In this document: positions 20,415-32,272 of the stretch, one piece after another
How positions within the stretch are numbered: the first letter of the stretch is position 1
Layout: each line of letters opens with the position of its first letter
Source of the DNA: Plantago ovata
Lineage: Eukaryota > Streptophyta > Magnoliopsida > Lamiales > Plantaginaceae
Assembly: GCA_028274465.1 (NCBI GenBank)
Contig: CM051458.1
Coordinates: 20,661,566 to 20,725,565, forward strand
Direction of reading: 5' to 3'
DNA: 64,000 bases
Notes under the pieces: generated by a model
Told to the model about the DNA's origin: nothing
Database searches by the model: none
What the model saw: the letters and a program-made list of their open reading frames with translations, nothing else
Made by a program: the position numbers and the translations under genes

Positions 20415-21688
20415 TGATGAATGTGTATTTTACACTTTCATTCGAGTCTTTTTCACCTATTTTAGCTATCCTCTATGTTAATTTAGCTATATTTTAGTAC
20501 ATTTTATTAGAATAGTGTCACGTTTCCCTTTAGATTTTATTTTACAGGTTTTGGTTGAAATTCAAGGATTTCCGGGCAATTATATTGAAGTTGACAAGGA
20601 ATTGGTGTTCCAGAAGCCTATTTGGAGTATCTGAAGGTTTCCGGATAGGATTTGGAGTCTAGGGGTCGAATCTGGAGGTTAGAAGGCCACTAGAAGACAG
20701 AAACCGAGTCCGAAAAGGGGAAGAAATTCAAAAACGCGTCGAAAACGCGGAATTCCGCGAGAAATTATGTGGGGCGAACCGCTCGGTGTGTGGGGCGAAC
20801 AGCCCCACAGTAATTCGAAGCCTATATATAGTTGCTGAGTTTTCTCCGAAAATCATATCTTTCCAGACCTACTTTCTCACCTCTCTCTGTAGTTTTAGGT
20901 AGGGACTTCCCAGAGCCTATTCTGGGGGTCCGTAGCTTAGGCGACACTTTTTCATAGCAGTTTGGAGCTCGTAGGATCGCAATCATCCGGAGATTGACAA
21001 CCTTCGGTAACTTTATATCCTACAGTTTTATTCTACTTATTTTATTATATTCTTTCAACATGTTTCTTCTATGATTTCTATTGATTGCATGCCTATTATG
21101 AGTAGCTAAACTTATCGTTGGTGGTAGTATGTGAATTCTTAGCGAAGGGAAGATAATCATGCTAATGGCTATATCGCGCATTATACTCCGTGTCATTGCT
21201 TTATTTCGTTGATCAGGCACAACCTAAATTCTGATATGTTGTATTAATTATTATGCACAATTGGACACTTGTCGACCTGTGTGCGAGTTTATCTTCGTAG
21301 TGTTGAATAATTACGGAACACATTAGGATAATAGTGATTGACTTGTCAGACCAATTATCTTCGTAGTTCTTAATATTTGCAACAGGACACTAGATTGATT
21401 CAAAGATCTCTATGCAAGACCGAGGAATTTATGCATGATTATCGACCCGTTATGTGAAGAAGGATCATACTATCACCAATCTCCATTATCTGTTAGAAAA
21501 ACCCTTTGCTATCTGTCTGCTGTTTTTATATTCTAAATTAGATTTGATAAAACTAGTTATAGTCCTGAGAGAACGACACTCGAGTCATTCTACTGCTACA
21601 CTACGGTTTTCGTTGTAGTTGTGGATTGCCTTTGGCTAAATACAAATATTATTTGCTTGAATTCGGAGCACGACATCCGCGTTCATCA
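20415..21688 (+). repeat. Gypsy-1 3' LTR
   Basis: 1274 bp, same ends as the 5' LTR. About 24 base differences from it by eye, and two rather than four hairpin units. Confidence 0.93.
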
Positions 21689-21783
21689 GCATATACATAA
21701 TCAATTAACCTGTATGTTAAGAAAATTTTGAAATTCTGCTGCGTACCCTAGGGGTAACTCTGATCGTATTTTCTTACACTTAC

Positions 21784-22173
21784 TGGGACTAGGAAGAGCA
21801 CGAGGACGTGGTGAGGCCCTAAGGGCTGATTGCACGGGAACAAGAGTGACCGCAGGCCTTGGAGGACTGGGGTAGGCAGGCACCGGAGAGTGAGAGTGTG
21901 GCGAAGGACTGCCAGGTGAGTCCAAGAGGGGGGAGCCTATCGGATCGGTGTCCAGGGCATTGAGAGGGGCTGGAGAAGTGTCTGGAGCCGGAGACTGTAA
22001 CAAAGTTCGAATCCAAGGAGTTGGAGTAGGATCCAAAAAGTCATATAAAATGGAGGATGGGGAGTGAAGAGAAGAGGAAGGAAATTGAGTCTCCTCAAAC
22101 TGAACGTGACGAGAGATAACAATTTTGTTAGTCGAGAGATCATAACATTTATACCCACGGTGATTGGGAGGAT
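21784..22173 (-). pseudogene. Copia-2 linker between integrase and RT (piece)
   Basis: On the minus strand one frame reads 'NHRGYKCYDLSTNKIVISRH', the conserved stretch after CVFLGYP in Copia integrases, followed by a Pro/Ser-rich linker ('SPHSHSPVPAYPSPPRP'). This is the part expected between the integrase piece at 45.2 kb and the RT piece at 11.3 kb. Bounded by CTTAC at 21779-21783 and AGGAT at 22169-22173. Confidence 0.85.
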
Positions 22174-23695
22174 TGATAGTGTATATGTCCTAGAGACAGT
22201 CCTTATTAAGGGCATGGAGCCCTTATAGAGGGCATATATGTACTATTACACAGGTCAACGTAGTATAATATATGTTTGTTGTTTTACTATTGAGTATCGC
22301 TTTCATATTTATATTAAACCAGGCATGCAGCATGTCATATCTCTATTTCTGTCTGTATTGATATTAAACATGTCCCCTCGGATAGATGACCGATCACACA
22401 GATAGTGGGAGCTATGTGAGTTATCATCTATCCCAAACTCTCCCTAGTCGAGGTTCATCTCGGATGTAGGGGTCTGAATGAACCAGATGAGACTAGTATG
22501 CGTGGAGGTTATACTTGTTGGAGCAAGTGTGAGCCGATCCCACGGCCACGGAACGGATTGTTGGACAATCATGAAACGTTCCCATAACTGCGCATAGTTG
22601 TTCGAAGAATGATTATCGAACAATGGAAGTATCCACCGGACACTCCCATCGATGTATACTCTACACCGAAGTGTCTATGGGAACCGGTAAGTTGTCGAAG
22701 TGATTTCAGTCGTCCTTTGGACTTACAGGACTTAATCATCACATTTGTTGCCCCATATCCTTGGTGGACCCGTCGATGTCAACTCTGTGTTTCTGTGAAG
22801 GATTCATCTCTCATGTGTAGCACAGGAGAGTACTGCTCATAGTCTTCATAGTTGTGTTGGTAAAGTCCCTGGCCAGTGCATCAATATATTATGATGGTCA
22901 TAAGTATATCTTAGTAACCAAGCAACTCCCTGAGACGCCCGTGGATGTATTATTGGGATAGACACATCATCGATCCTAGATGCATTCGAGTCAGTCAGAT
23001 GAAGGGACGTTACCATCGTCGCGTTGAGCGCAACAGACTTCGCAACGAAAGGGTTTGCTTTGAGAAACCTCTCAAACGTCCTCATGTATTAATATTGCAA
23101 ATGGAACCGTCTAGGAATTCCATTTTGCCCAGTCTAGGACTTGCTTAATACAATGAGGCCCTATGTGTCACACTATGTGGTGATTCAGCTTATCAGAATA
23201 TCCTTGAAGATGGAATCGCAATTAATTTGGAATTAATTGTGATTGATGGATTATAATTGATTTGAAATTAATTATAATATTTGGTGGCTCAATTAATGAT
23301 TTGGAATTATTAATTGAATTGGCTAATTAATTGTATTTTATGTAAATACAATTAAAGATTATATTTTAGAAATATAATAGAGGTTTGATTTGAAAGGATA
23401 TGTTAATTTAGAATTAACATATGCACTTGGGCAAAATCGACTTGGAGTTTGAATTGCCTTAGAACTATAGGTGGGACCCAAAATTGGGACCCACCTATCT
23501 CCCGTAGGACATGAGAGCGCGCGCGCGCAGGAGTTGGAGTAGGGGAAGGAGTTCGACTCCTTCCTCTATTAGAAGTCCAAGGGATAAGTTAGATTTTCCT
23601 GATTGAGTTTTAATTTGAGTGGGAATGAATCTAGACTTGATATTGATTTCCTAGTGCGATAAGAATTAGATTCTTACTCCTTTACGAAGTCTAAT
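22174..23695 (+). repeat. Copia-1a left LTR (3' part not present)
   Basis: About three quarters of a 2-kb LTR, joined head to head with a reversed LTR near 23680. Short-form subfamily. Confidence 0.85.
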
Positions 23696-25248
23696 TCTTA
23701 TCGCACTAGGAAATCAATATCAAGTCTAGATTCATTCCCAATCAAATTAAAACTCAATCAGGAAAATCTAACTTATCCCTTGGACTTCTAATAGAGGAAG
23801 GAGTCGAACTCCTTCCCCTACTCCAACTCCTGCGCGCGCGCGCTCTCATGTCCTACGGGAGATAGGTGGGTCCCAATTTTGGGTCCCACCTATAGTTCTA
23901 AGGCAATTCAAACTCCAAGTCGATTTTGCCCAAGTGCATATGTTAATTCTAAATTAACATATCCTTTCAAATCAAACCTCTATTATATTTCTAAAATATA
24001 ATCTTTAATTGTATTTACATAAAATACAATTAATTAGCCAATTCAATTAATAATTCCAAATCATTAATTGTGCCACTCAATATTATAATTAATTCCAAAT
24101 CAATTATAATCCATCAATCACAATTAATTCCAAATTAATTGCGATTCCATCTTCAAGGATATTATGATAAGCTGAATCACCACATAGTGTGACCCATAGG
24201 GCCTCATTGTATTAAGCAAGTCCGAGACTAGGCAAAATGGAATTCCTAGACGGTTCCATTTGCAATACTAATACATGAGGACGTTTGAGAGGTTTCTCAA
24301 AGCAAACTCTTTCGTTGCGAAGTCTGTTGCGCTCAACGCGGCGATGGTAACGTCCCTTCATCTGACTGACTCGAATGCATCTAGGATCGATGATGTGTCT
24401 ATCCCAATAATACATCCATGGGCGTCTTAGGGAGTTGCTTGGTTAAGAAGATATACTTATGACCATCATAATATATCAATGCATTGGCCAATGACTTTAC
24501 CAACACAACTATGAAGACTATGAGCAGTACTCTCCTGTGCTACACATGAGAGATGAATCCTTCACAGAAACACTTATCATCCCCATTTGTATGTAGCCAT
24601 AAGCCTGGATCGTGTCTTAGGTCAACTGCTTATTCAGAGCTGTCATCGACGGGTCCACCAAGGATATGGGGCAACAGATGTGATGATAAAGTCTTGTAAG
24701 TCCAAAGGACGACTGGCATCACTTCGACAACTTACCGGTTCCCATAGACACTTCGGTATAGAGTATACATCGATGGGAGTGTCCGGTGGGTACTTCCATT
24801 GTTCGATAATCCTTCTTCGAACAACTATGCGCAGTTATGGGAACGTTTCTCGATTGTCCAACAATTCGCTCCGTGGCCATGGGATCGGCTCACACTTGCT
24901 CCAACAAGTATTACCTCCACGCATATTAGTCTCATCTGGTTCATTCAGACCCCTACATCCGAGATGAACCTCGACTAGGGAGAGTTTAGGATAGATGATA
25001 ACTCACACAGCTCCCACTATCTGTGTGATCGGTCATCTATCCGAGGGGACATGTTTAATATCAATACAGACAGAAATAGAGATATGACATGTTGCATGCC
25101 TGGTGTAATATAAATATGAAAGCGATACTCAATAGTAAAACTACAAACATATATTATATTACGTTGACCTGTGTAATAGTACATATATGCCCTCTATAAG
25201 GGCTCCATGCCCTTAATAAGGACTGTCTCTAGGACATATACACTATCA
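23690..25248 (-). repeat. Copia-1b 3' LTR (reversed, long form)
   Basis: Reads as the reverse of the LTR, ending in CACTATCA at 25248 next to the polypurine tract of the minus-strand internal region. Forms the right arm of a 3-kb palindrome. Confidence 0.88.
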
Positions 25249-28200
25249 ATCTCCCACTTGGACTGGAGCCAGTCACCTTTATGCCTAATACCCAGATTAG
25301 CATAAAGTCTTAAGTGTACCTCCACTGATAAGACCTTGGTGAAACGATCCGCCACGTTGTCCGTGGTAGAGACACGTTCTATACTAACTTCTCCTCTATC
25401 AATAATCTCACGTATAACATGATATTTTCTAAGTACATGTTTTTTCTTGTTTGTAGATCTAGGCTTCCTAGCTTGAGCGACGGCGCCCGTATTGTCACAA
25501 TAAATCGTTATTGGACTAGGAGCAGGAACAACCCTCAATTCCTTCAAGAACTCTGAAATCCAGACAGCTTCTTTCGATGCTTCTGATGCAGCAATGTACT
25601 CGGGTTTTGTGGATGAGTCAGCAACCGTGGCTTGCTTAGAACTCTTCCAAAAGACAACTCCTCCGTTCAATTTGAATACGTATCCTGTTGTATCTGTGAC
25701 TTAAGTCATCAGGATCTGATTCAAATCCAGCGTCGACATACCCAGACATCTTTATTCTGGTTCTCCACCAAACACCAAGAACATTCTCTTAGTCCGTCGA
25801 AGGTACTTAAGAATGTTCTTTACAGCAGTCCAGTGAGGTACTCCTGGATTCTGTTGGTGTCGACAAGTGACACTAAGCGCATATGCCACATCGGGCCTTG
25901 TGCAATTCATTGCATACATTATAGACCCTACTGCCGAAGCATAGGGCACACGACTCATTGCATTTCTTCTTCATCAGTTTTAGGACCATCCTTAACTGAT
26001 AAGACAATCCCATGCCTAGCTGGGAGAAAGCCTCTCTTTGAGTCGTCCATCTTATAACGCTTCAGTATTTTGTCGATGTAGGTGGACTGTGTCAATCCTA
26101 ACATCCTCTTGGATCTATCTCTAAAGATCTTGATCCCTAGGATGTAGTTCGCTTCACCCAAGTCCTTCATCGAGAAGGTACTTGATAACCAAACTTAGTC
26201 TCTTCTAGCATAGAGACATTGTTTCCCATGATCAAAATGTCATCAACATAAATGATCATGAAAACGACTCCCTTGTCGCTGTGCCTAGTGTAGACACAGG
26301 GATCTTCCTTGCTTCTGATGAAGTCAAACGATTTGACAGCTTCATCAAAGCGGATATTCCAGCTCCTGACGCTTGCTTTAGCCCATAGATGGATCTTTGT
26401 AATTTGCATACAGCAGTGGCCTGTTTTACTAATAAAACCTTCCGGCTGTACCATATAGACCTCTTCCTCAAGGTTGCCATTGAGGAAGGCAGTCTTTACA
26501 TCCATCTGCCAGATCTCATAATCATAGTAGGCAGCTATCGCAAGTAGAATTCGAATGGACTTCAATTTTGCTACCGGTGAAAAGGTTTCATCGTAATCGA
26601 TGCCATACCTTTGCGTGTAGCCTTTCGCCACAAGCCTAGCTTTGTGCGTTTGTACCTTGCCATCGGCATCTGTCTTTCGTTTAAAGACCCATTTGCACCC
26701 AATAGGTCTAACCCCTTGGGGCAAGTCTACCAAGTTCCAAACTTGGTTCTGGTACATGGAGTCCATTTCCAATTCCATGGCCTCTTGCCATTGTCTGAGT
26801 CAATATCAATTATTGCCTCTTTGTAGGTCTCGGGATCTTCCCGATCTGATAAGCCGACATCAAGTTCACTGATGTCTTCTATCATAAGGCTTTGCTTCTG
26901 AGGTCCTTTTAGGATCCTCTTCGACCTACGGAGCTCGACTGGTTCTGGTGCTTTTCTTTCTGGCTTCGTGTAACACGAACATTATCAGTGGGTACTGATG
27001 CAGCTGGTCGCGCCCGCGACCCTGTTCCCTTGCGGGAGGCTGCTCTTGTGCAACTTGTTGCACAGGTTGGTTGACAACGGGTTCTATTGGTGTGGTTTCA
27101 ACTGTTGATCTAATCACAGGACTCCCACTGACTATGACATGCCTAGCAAGTGTCATATCATTACCCTTGTCTGCTTCGAAAGCTCCCACTGAACTTGAGT
27201 CCAAATCAGAAGATTTAGAGAACTCATGTTCGCGCGTGTCAAAGTCTTGAATTTCTTCAAGTTCTATCATGTCATCTAACCTCTCTTCTTCGAGGTATTC
27301 TGCTTCTAAAAACTTGACGTTTCTAGATACGATCACCTTGTGATCTTCAGCATGATAGAATTCATAGCCTCTCGTCTGACGAGGATAGCCTATGAAATAT
27401 ACTTTGACACCCTTGGCATCTAACTTATCAGTGAGCATCAGTTTGACTATCGCAGGACAGCCCCAAGGTCTAAGATAGCCCAGTGAGGGCTTCTTTCCCT
27501 TCCATAACTCATAAGGAGTTTTCTCCACTGATTTAGATGGTACACGGTTCAGAATGTAGATTGCAGTTTTTTAGTGCATATCCCCAAGATATTTTGAAAG
27601 AGTCGAGAATCCAATCATTGATCTACCATGTCTAACAGGGTTCGATTCCTCCTCTCAGACACACCATTTAACTGTGGTGTTCCAGGAGGAGTCCATTGCG
27701 ATTGAATTCCATTTTCCTTCAAGTAGTCGATAAATTCTTCACTAAGGTATTCACCTCCTCGATCTGATCGAAGAGTGACTATCCTTAGGTTCAATTCATT
27801 CTCGACCTCATTCCTAAACTCCTTGAATTTCCCAAAGGTCTCGGATTTATTCTTCATAAGATAAATATATCCATACCTTGAGAAATCGTCAGTAAAGGTA
27901 ACGAAGTAAGATAACCCCCACGCGCATGGACTTTAAAAGGTCCACATACATCGGTATGTATGAGCTCTAAGCAGCGAGTGGCACGAACACCTTGTCCAAC
28001 AAAAGGTTTGTTCGTCATTTACCCTTAACACATGATTCGCATGTACCATATGATTCAAAATCAAATGGTTCTAAGTAGTCCAACTTCCTTAGTCTTTGAA
28101 TCCGTGTTTCATTGATATGGCCTAGCCGACAATGCCATAGATAAGATGGATTATTCTTCCTACTTGAAGACGGTGTTTGTTATGTATTTGAAATAAGGTA

Positions 28201-30189
28201 GACTACTTTGCAAAATATATAAACCATTCACTAAGCGAGCTTTTCATAATACTGATCATTTAATGAAAAATAACAAGTATTATTCGCAAATCGAAAGGAA
28301 AAAACCCATATTGTCCAACAATGGAATGGAAATAATATTTCTGACAATGGATGGAACAAAATAAACGTTATCAAGTTCTAAACATTGTCCCGAAGGTAAA
28401 TCTATCTTGCAGCGTCCAACGCGTTTGGCTTCAACTGGATTGTCGTTCCCAACATGCAAGTCGATTTCACCTTGCTTGACTAGCCTGTGATCAATTAGCC
28501 CCTGCACATTATTACAAATGTGTGAGCCACAGGCTGTATCTAATACCCAACCATTGGAGTCAAAAGTAGTCATGTTCATTTCAATAACAAACATACCTGA
28601 GCTAGAAGCCGGTGGCTTCTTAGCTTGATCTGCCCTAAGCTTAGGGCAATCTTTCTTCCAATGTCCTTTCTGCTTACAGAAAAGACATTCATCTGTGCGT
28701 ACCGTTCCGCTTCTCTTGAACTTTCTTTTCTGGTTCGGACGCTTAGGCTTATCACTCAAGTGTTAGCCTTGGCTCCCGACTTTCCTTACCCTTAGCACCT
28801 TTGTTTCTCGGTTTGGGTTAGACGGTTGCCCAACAAGCATGATCGACTTTCCTTCTTAGGAAGAGTTTGATCATATGTCTTCAGAGATTATGAAGTTCAG
28901 GCAGTGTTACGTCCTTCGCATTCATCGTGTAGTAATGATGAACTGCGAATACGAACTCGGCAATGATTGAAGGACAAAGATCACCATGATCTTTTCTCTA
29001 GCTTAACGCCGCATCGGCAAGCTTTTCAAAGAGACCAATCTTTGAGACATGCTCAGACATGTTCCCTCCTTCATTGAGCTTGCATCTGTGTATCTCTTTG
29101 ATCAAATCAAATTCAACACTTCTAGCTGTCGTCTTAAAGAGCGACTCAAGATGCTTCAGCATCTCATACGGCAACATGCTTTCATGTTGCCTCTGCAGCT
29201 CATTGCTCATTGCCGCCAGCATAATACACTGCGCGGATCTAGCATCCTCAAGATGCTTATCAGACTTGCCTTGTTGGCTTGATTCCAAGCAGCAACTTGA
29301 TCGGCAGTCTGATTTTCGGGGCACACGGGAATGCCTCGTCCAAGACGTACTCAATCTTTTCGTACCTCAGCACCAAACGTATATTCCTGATCCAATCTAG
29401 GAAGTTTGGTCCGGTCAAAATTTGCTTCTCTAAGACAGCACGGAGCGAGATACTCGCCTTCTAATTTCCTAAGGAGAAAAAATATAGAACAAAAATAATA
29501 AATCAACTATTGAAATATTATTTCTAAATACACAGTCAACATAACTAAACAACAAGGTCCTTTAGCTGTTTAGCTCCCACTATTTCACATATGCTTGCCC
29601 CCACAACAAACATACGGGTAATGTCCAACAAGTTACCGTAGTGCCAAGATCCAAATCCATACTATGCTATACTCCAACGGGGGCTGGTCGCATAGCATAA
29701 TATGACCGGTAGGACTATCCAATTGCGTCACGCAACTCTTGGTTGTTAAATCATTTAACCCGATGCCCTACATATTGTACCTATCGAGGTCGCTAGATAC
29801 CAATGCAGTAAGTCATAACCATAGGCTTACTCTAATCTGACGATCACTGCGAGTCTGTAAGACGAGGTCGCCAATACAAGAAAACGCAATGAAAGTTCAG
29901 AATAAAGCACCCTATGGAAAGCATCTCAGAAATACATACATATATATATTCTGTACTTTATTATTGGGGCTTGTAGCTTGAGGGTTGTTACAGTCATCTA
30001 CAAACAAATAAGGGCGCCGCCTACCCATCATGATGAGCGGTCTACACGTAATGGATGCCGCCTATCCATTCTAGTTCTAAACGCAATCAAGCACATAATG
30101 GGTGCCGCCTACCAATACATAAAAATGCGGTCCGACATATAAGAGGGCGCCGCCTACCCTGCATGCAAGCGGTCGAACGGAAAGTAAAT
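25249..30189 (-). pseudogene. Copia-1b internal region: gag, protease, integrase, RT, RNase H (broken)
   Basis: Minus strand, from high to low coordinates: leader with 4 GC-rich repeats (about 30010-30183), gag ('NELQRQHESMLPYEMLKHLE'), CCHC knuckle CLFCKQKGHWKKDC near 28690, protease 'VLDTACGSHICNN' near 28550, integrase ('RSDRGGEYLSEEFIDYLKE', 'PPGTPQLNGVSERRNRTL'), a linker, RT ('GCKWVFKRKTDADGKV', 'MDVKTAFLNGNLEEEVYM', 'IYVDDILIMGNN') and RNase H ('STKPEYIAASEASKEAVWIS', 'YCDNTGAVAQ', 'VADRFTKVL'). It would encode all functions for copying and integrating the element, but about eight to ten breaks make it a fossil. Confidence 0.9.
30010..30183 (-). repeat. Four ~44-bp GCCGCC repeats in the Copia-1b leader
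   Basis: The words 'GCCGCCTACC', then 'CAT', then 'GCGGTC' (or close copies) recur four times at about 44-bp spacing between the primer-binding side and gag. Copy c has the same array (36928-36934 and 38297-38465), interrupted by a solo LTR. Confidence 0.75.
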
Positions 30190-30289
30190 NNNNNNNNNNN
30201 NNNNNNNNNNNNNNNNNNNNNNNNNNNNNNNNNNNNNNNNNNNNNNNNNNNNNNNNNNNNNNNNNNNNNNNNNNNNNNNNNNNNNNNNN
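30190..30289. other. Assembly gap (100 N)
   Basis: 100 N inside Copia-1b, between leader and 5' LTR. A near-identical sister copy lies close by, a typical cause of assembly collapse. Confidence 0.98.
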
Positions 30290-32272
30290 TCAATTAGAAG
30301 ACTAACCTTTACTTCCAAAGCCGCTTCCAAGTCTTCGTTAATAATCCGGTGTATCTTCTCTCGTCGAATCGAGATATCTGCAATACTCTGATTCTTTGCA
30401 CGACAATAAGAGTTAGTATCCAAGGCTCCCTAGAACCTCAACCTTGGTATCCACGAATGAACAGCCTATCGGAAAAATGCTAGAATATTCTTTGTGTGAC
30501 CAAGAAGACGGAGCGGCGATTCCTCCGGCAAGGTGGCGCGCGCGTGTGGCTTATAGAGGAGGGGAGAGCTTTTATTTTCTCTAAGAAAACTGGGTAGAAT
30601 AATTCTCTAAGAATTTATTGTTCAGAATTATGAAAAATCTCTCTAATAGTCTACTATATATAGTAGTCAATAGAAGCCTAAAACATAAGCAATTAGACTT
30701 CGTAAAGCAATAAGAATCTAATTCTTATCGCACTAGGAAACCAATATCAAGTCTAGATTTATTCCCAATCAAATTAAAACTCAATCAGGAAATTCTAACT
30801 TATCGCTTGGACTTCTAATAGAGGAAGGAGTCGAACTCCTTCCCCTACTCCGCCTCCTACGCGCGCCCGCTCTCATGTCCTACGGGAGATAGGTGGGTCC
30901 CAATTTTGGGTCCCACCTATAGTTCTAAGGCAATTCAAACTCCAAGATTTTGTCCAAGTGCATATGTTAATTCTAAATTAACATATCCTTTCAAATCAAA
31001 CCTCTATTATATTTCTAAAATATAATCTTTAATTGTATTTACATAAAATACAATTAATTAGCCAATTCAATTAATAATTCCAAATCATTAATTGTACACT
31101 CAATATTATAATTAATTCCATATCAATTATAATCCATCAATCACAATTAATTCCAAATTAATTGCGATTCCATCTTCAAGGATATTCTGATAAGCTGAAT
31201 CACCACATAGTGTGACCCATAGGGCCTCATTGTATTAAGCAAATCCTAGACTAGGCAAAATGGAATTCCTAGACGGTTCCATTTGCAATACTAATACATG
31301 AGGACGTTTGAGAGGTTTCTCAAAGCAAACCCTTTCGTTGCGAAGTCTGTTGCGCTCAACGCGGCGATGGTAACGTCCCTTCATCTGACTAACTCGAATG
31401 CATCTAGGATCGATGATGTGTCTATCCCAATAATACATCCATGGTCGTCTCAGGGAGTTGCTTGGTTAATAAGATATACTTATGACCATCATAATATATT
31501 AATGCACTGGCCAGTGACTTTACCAACACAACTATGAAGACTATGAGCAGTACTCTCCTGTGCTACACATGAGAGATGAATCCTTCACAGAAACACTTAT
31601 CATCCCCATTTGTATGTATCCATAATCCTGGATCGTGTCTTAGGTCAACTGCTTATTCAGGGCTGACATCGACGGGTCCACCAAGGATATGGGGCAATAG
31701 ATGTGATGATAAAGTCCTGTAAGTCCAAAGGACGACTGGCATCACTTCGACAACTTACCGGTTCCCATAGACACTTCGGTATAGAGTATACATCGATGGG
31801 AGTGTCCGGTGGGTACTTCCACTGTTCGATAATCCTTCTTCGAACAACTATGCGCAGTTATGGGAACGTTTCTCGATTGTCCAACAATTCGTTCCGTGGC
31901 CGTGGGATCGGCTCACACTTGCTCCAACAAGTATAACCTCCACGCATACTAGTCTCATCTGGTTCATTCAGACCCCTACATCCGAGATGAACGTCGACTA
32001 GGGAGAGTTTGGGATAGATGATAACTCACACAGCTCCCACTATCTGTGTGATCGGTCATCTATCCGAGGGGACATGTTTAATATCAATACAGACAGTAAT
32101 AAAGATATGACATGCTGCAACCTGGTGTAATATAAATATGAAAGCGATACTCAATAGTAAAATGCAACAAACATATATTATATTACGTTGACCTGTGTAA
32201 TAGTACATATATGCCCTCTATAAGGGCTCCATGCCCTTAATAAGGACTGTCTCTAGGACATATACACTATCA
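30290..32272 (-). repeat. Shared Copia-1 LTR between copies b and c
   Basis: Reversed long-form LTR running up to CACTATCA at 32272. It is followed at once by the polypurine tract and RNase H end of copy c, while on its other side (past the gap) lies the leader of copy b. It thus serves as 5' LTR of b and 3' LTR of c. Confidence 0.88.

Larger units (their letters stand above)
13362..21688 (+). mobile_element. Gypsy-1: Athila-like Gypsy element with gag and protease, no visible pol
   Basis: 8.3-kb plus-strand element flanked by GCATA (13357-13361 and 21689-21693). Parts: 5' LTR 13362-14675, tRNA-Asp primer site 14679-14696, gag-protease frame 14817-16976, a long env-region-like stretch, conserved 3' hairpins, polypurine tract just before 20415, 3' LTR 20415-21688. 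'TTTAAACAATGGCGCTATC' shortly after the gag-protease frame resembles the conserved post-integrase motif of Athila elements. No RT, RNase H or integrase part is visible, so it would depend on a relative. By eye the two LTRs differ at about 24 positions (near 2%) plus repeat-number differences, so the insertion is young, probably under a million years at the commonly used plant LTR rate. Confidence 0.92.
11350..21778 (+). mobile_element. Solo LTR of Copia-1 inserted in Copia-2, itself split by Gypsy-1
   Basis: TGATAGTGTATATGTCC starts at 11350 and TCTTACA ends at 21778, flanked by CTTAC on both sides. Apart from the 8.3-kb Gypsy-1, the content is a single Copia-1 LTR (11350-13361 plus 21694-21778). 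It lines up end to end with the complete LTRs at 39124-41162 and 43196-45210. No Copia-1 internal sequence remains, so this is a solo LTR left by LTR-LTR recombination before Gypsy-1 arrived. Confidence 0.93.

Noticed and set aside
22174-25248. Assembly fold-back artefact as explanation of the LTR palindrome
   Set aside because: The two arms differ by a ~60-bp indel that assigns them to different LTR subfamilies, which a fold-back artefact would not produce; read-level proof is still lacking.
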